Positions 61,758-64,000 of a stretch of DNA of 64,000 bases are shown one piece after another; positions within the stretch are counted from its first letter, which is position 1; every line of letters starts with the position of its first letter. Origin of the DNA: Rhizobium sp. BT04 (GTDB lineage: Bacteria; Pseudomonadota; Alphaproteobacteria; Rhizobiales; Rhizobiaceae); contig NZ_CP125652.1 of the NCBI RefSeq assembly GCF_030053135.1, positions 4,458,501-4,522,500 of the forward strand, written 5' to 3'. The notes beneath the pieces were generated by a model that had not been told where the DNA came from, made no database searches, and was given only the letters and a program-made list of their open reading frames with translations. A program made the position numbers and the translations under genes.

Positions 61758-62393
61758 ATGTTCGATTATTCGCTCGCGCACTGGTTTGCATTTCTGTCGG
61801 CGTCGGTTTTGCTCAATCTCTCGCCCGGCCCTGACATCGCCTTCATCCTCGGTCATACGATGAGAGGTGGAAAGCGTGCCGGTTTTTCCGCGCTGTTTGG
61901 CGTCTGGTCCGGCGCCTGCTTGCACGTGCTGATGGCAGCGCTCGGCCTCTCCGCCGTGCTTGCCGCTTCCGCCGTCGCCTTCTCCGCGGTCAAGTGGATC
62001 GGCGCCGCCTATCTCGTCTGGCTGGGTATCCAGGCCTTGCGTGCCGGCGGCGGCAATGGATTGATAAAGGCTGCCGGTGAAGAAATGTCGGTCGCAAGGA
62101 TCTACCGGCAGGGAATTCTGGTGTCGCTGCTCAATCCGAAGGTGGCGATATTCTTCCTGGCCTTCCTGCCGCAATTCGTCGTCGAAGGGGCAGGGCCGGC
62201 ATGGGCCCAACTCATGCTGCATGGTGGGCTCATCATTGTCGTCGCTGCCTTCATCGAACCGCCGCTCGTCCTTCTCGGAGGACGCCTTGCCGATACACTC
62301 AGGCATAATCAGAAAATCGGGCTATGGCTGGATCGCGGCCTCGGCGCGCTTTTCCTGGCGCTCGGCGTCCGGCTTGCGCTCAGCAGCCGCTGA
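61758..62393 (+). CDS. LysE/RhtB-family exporter
   Basis: A 211-residue inner-membrane exporter with about six helices. The family start FLSASVLLNLSPGPDIAFIL, GFSALFGVWSGACLHVLMAA and SLLNPKVAIFFLAFLPQFV are typical of RhtB/LysE amino-acid exporters. The substrate is probably an amino acid or homoserine-lactone-like compound, not deducible. It is convergent with alr, with stops 7 bases apart. Confidence 0.9.
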   Translation: MFDYSLAHWFAFLSASVLLNLSPGPDIAFILGHTMRGGKRAGFSALFGVWSGACLHVLMAALGLSAVLAASAVAFSAVKWIGAAYLVWLGIQALRAGGGNGLIKAAGEEMSVARIYRQGILVSLLNPKVAIFFLAFLPQFVVEGAGPAWAQLMLHGGLIIVVAAFIEPPLVLLGGRLADTLRHNQKIGLWLDRGLGALFLALGVRLALSSR

Positions 62394-62400
62394 GAGGAGC

Positions 62401-63561
62401 TTATTCCTCGGCGACATAGCGCCGCTCGTGGCGCAGCCCCATGCTGGTCAGGATCTCGTATCCGATCGTGCCTGCCGCCCGCGCTACCTCGTCGAGGGCC
62501 ATGTTCTTGCCGAACAGCTCGACATAGTCTCCGGCGCGCACCGCATTCTCAGGCAGGTCGGTGATGTCGAAGATCGTCAGGTCCATGGTGATCCGTCCGG
62601 CAACCGGAACCTTGTGTCCGGCGATGAAACCTTGTCCGCCTTGCGGCACCACCTGGCGCAGCGGCACGCCGCCGCTCGACTGGCTGCGCATATAGCCGTC
62701 GGCATAGCCGGCCGAAGCGATCGCCAGCCGGCTGTCGCGGCGAAGCTGCAGCGCCCGCCCGTAACTGACGGTCTCGCCGGCCTCGACGCTGCGCACCTGG
62801 ATGATGCGCGCTTCCGCGGTCGCGACCGGCCGCATCGGGTTCGCTAGGCCGTTGACTGCCTCGCCGCCATAAAGCGCGATGCCGGGCCGCGTCAGGTCGA
62901 AGTGATAATCTTCGCCAAGAAAAATGCCGGCCGAGGCGGCAAGACTTGAATCGATGCCTTCATAGGCGGCGCTAACCCTGTGGAATGATTCGAGCTGCCG
63001 CCGGTTCATCGCATGGCTGGGATCGTCGCCGCAGGCGAGGTGGCTCATGACCAGCACCGGCGCGAAACTCGCCGGCCGCGAGACGTCGTCGGCGAGCGCG
63101 ATCGCATCGTCGATATGCAGTCCCAGCCGATTGAAGCCGGTATCGACATGCAGCGCGCAGGGGTAGTCGCCGTAATCGGCAAGCACCGCCATCCAGAAGG
63201 CGAGCTGCTCGTCGGAGGAAATCACCGGCACCAGATCATTGTCGAAGAAGCGCCGCTCGGTGCCCGGCCATATGCCCGACAGCACGAAGATGCGCGCCTC
63301 GGGCGCATAGAGGCGAAGGGTGACGCCCTCGTCGACGGTGGCAACGAAGAAGTCGCGGGTGCCTGCCATATAGAGCGCTTCGCCGGCATCCTCGATACCC
63401 ATGCCATAGGCATCCGCCTTGACGACGGCAGACGTGCGCGCAGCACCGGAGCGGCGCGCCATATCACGCCAGTTCTCGGTCAAGGCGGTCAGGTCGACGG
63501 TCAGCCGCAGGCCTGCCGAGGCAAAATTGTCGTCTTCGGGTGCGTCGAAAAATTCGCTCAT
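62401..63561 (-). CDS. alr: Alanine racemase Alr
   Basis: About 386 residues. A PLP enzyme making D-alanine for peptidoglycan. The PLP lysine is in VVKADAYGMGIED, the Tyr acid-base residue in SYGRALQLRRDS, and the C-terminal beta domain holds AGRITMDLTIFDIT. Starts at 63570 and 63561 are both possible; the second gives MSEFFDAPEDD. It reads from the dnaB side, an order (dnaB-alr-radA-cvpA) that is common in rhizobia. Confidence 0.94.
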   Translation of the reverse strand: MSEFFDAPEDDNFASAGLRLTVDLTALTENWRDMARRSGAARTSAVVKADAYGMGIEDAGEALYMAGTRDFFVATVDEGVTLRLYAPEARIFVLSGIWPGTERRFFDNDLVPVISSDEQLAFWMAVLADYGDYPCALHVDTGFNRLGLHIDDAIALADDVSRPASFAPVLVMSHLACGDDPSHAMNRRQLESFHRVSAAYEGIDSSLAASAGIFLGEDYHFDLTRPGIALYGGEAVNGLANPMRPVATAEARIIQVRSVEAGETVSYGRALQLRRDSRLAIASAGYADGYMRSQSSGGVPLRQVVPQGGQGFIAGHKVPVAGRITMDLTIFDITDLPENAVRAGDYVELFGKNMALDEVARAAGTIGYEILTSMGLRHERRYVAEE

Positions 63562-63663
63562 GATCCACATCGAAAAGAGGCCGGAGAAGGAATCTCCGGC
63601 CAGTCTAGAGGTCAAAGGTGTCGGGGGAAAGTCCGGCCGCTGCGTTGCAGCACTGGCCCACGA

Positions 63664-64000
63664 TCAATGCTCTTCATATTGGGTGAAGGAGGGATCGGCG
63701 AGATCGGCAAAGCGGGTGAACTCCGCCTGGAAGGCGAGCTTCACCGTGCCGGTCGGTCCGTGGCGCTGCTTGGCGATAATGACGTCGGCCGTGCCTTTCA
63801 CCTTGTCGAACAGCGCTTCCCATTCCGGATATTTCGGATCGTGAATGTCGCGCGGCTCCTGGTTCTTGACGTAATATTCCTCGCGGAACACGAAGAGCAC
63901 GACGTCGGCGTCCTGCTCGATCGAGCCGGATTCGCGAAGGTCGGACAGCTGCGGCCGTTTGTCGTCGCGGCTTTCGACCTGACGCGAGAGCTGCGACAGC
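63664..64000 (-). CDS. dnaB: Replicative DNA helicase DnaB, C-terminal part (cut by window edge)
   Basis: The last 112 residues of a DnaB-family helicase, open to the window edge. [20 protein letters not shown] followed by [20 protein letters not shown] is the family motif H3-H4 region with the arginine-finger neighbourhood. [18 protein letters not shown] sequence ([17 protein letters not shown]) completes the RecA-like core, and the frame ends [10 protein letters not shown]. It probably unwinds the chromosome replication fork; a phage-type DnaB is unlikely given the gene order. Confidence 0.94.
   Translation of the reverse strand, partial: LSQLSRQVESRDDKRPQLSDLRESGSIEQDADVVLFVFREEYYVKNQEPRDIHDPKYPEWEALFDKVKGTADVIIAKQRHGPTGTVKLAFQAEFTRFADLADPSFTQYEEH

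Overview
The window is a chromosomal segment of a root-nodule type alphaproteobacterium, most likely a Rhizobium of the R. leguminosarum / R. etli group. This rests on the gene content (an iolY-iolR-iolCDE inositol locus, a RopA-type porin, a single bifunctional Rsh, the neighbourhood smpB - NYN protein - rpoZ - rsh - acpS - lepB - rnc - era - recO, and the pair pssA/psd), on high-GC coding sequence with long antisense open frames, and on several families of short palindromic intergenic repeats of the kind found in rhizobia. The species is inferred; no rRNA gene is present.

Layout. 1-6.7 kb: myo-inositol catabolism on the minus strand (iolR, iolC fused to a DUF2090 domain, iolD, start of iolE), with iolY divergent from iolR and candidate IolR operators in both control regions. 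6.7-13.2 kb: an FAD-dependent ferredoxin reductase, tRNA-Ser(GCT), a RopA-type porin with a strong terminator, an alpha/beta hydrolase and a soluble lytic transglycosylase. 13.3-25.4 kb: a housekeeping block (dapA, smpB, NYN ribonuclease-like gene, rpoZ, rsh, a 49-residue small protein, a DUF2062 protein, acpS, lepB-rnc-era, a Crp/Fnr regulator, an orphan receiver, recO). Two tandem-repeat tracts lie here, upstream of smpB and downstream of acpS.

25.4-38.2 kb: mixed metabolic and stress genes (aldo/keto reductase, MOSC protein, two HD-domain proteins, a GGDEF-EAL protein, an EF-hand protein, periplasmic SodC, an MscS channel, a coupled ygfZ-HD-phosphatase operon, exported unknowns, Nudix, YnfA, a SRAP peptidase and a 48-residue small gene). 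38.4-45.1 kb: phospholipid synthesis (pssA, psd), an Atm1-type ABC exporter, a large LysM/Ig-like protein with a duplicated domain, and a LOG-family gene. 45.1-49.1 kb looks accessory: a NodD-like LysR regulator diverges from a metallo-beta-lactamase-fold hydrolase overlapping an alpha/beta hydrolase, followed by a nucleoside-recognition (Gate) membrane protein.

49.1-64 kb: rarD, cimA, a translationally coupled run of three GFA-domain paralogues plus proline iminopeptidase, cysS, a membrane-anchored GH25 lysozyme-like protein, an SDR, purF, cvpA, radA, a LysE-family exporter, alr and the 3' end of dnaB.

No insertion sequence, prophage, CRISPR array or secretion island was seen. The least explained items are the 45-49 kb hydrolase cluster, the triple GFA operon and the symmetric LysM protein; the functional reading of each is inference.
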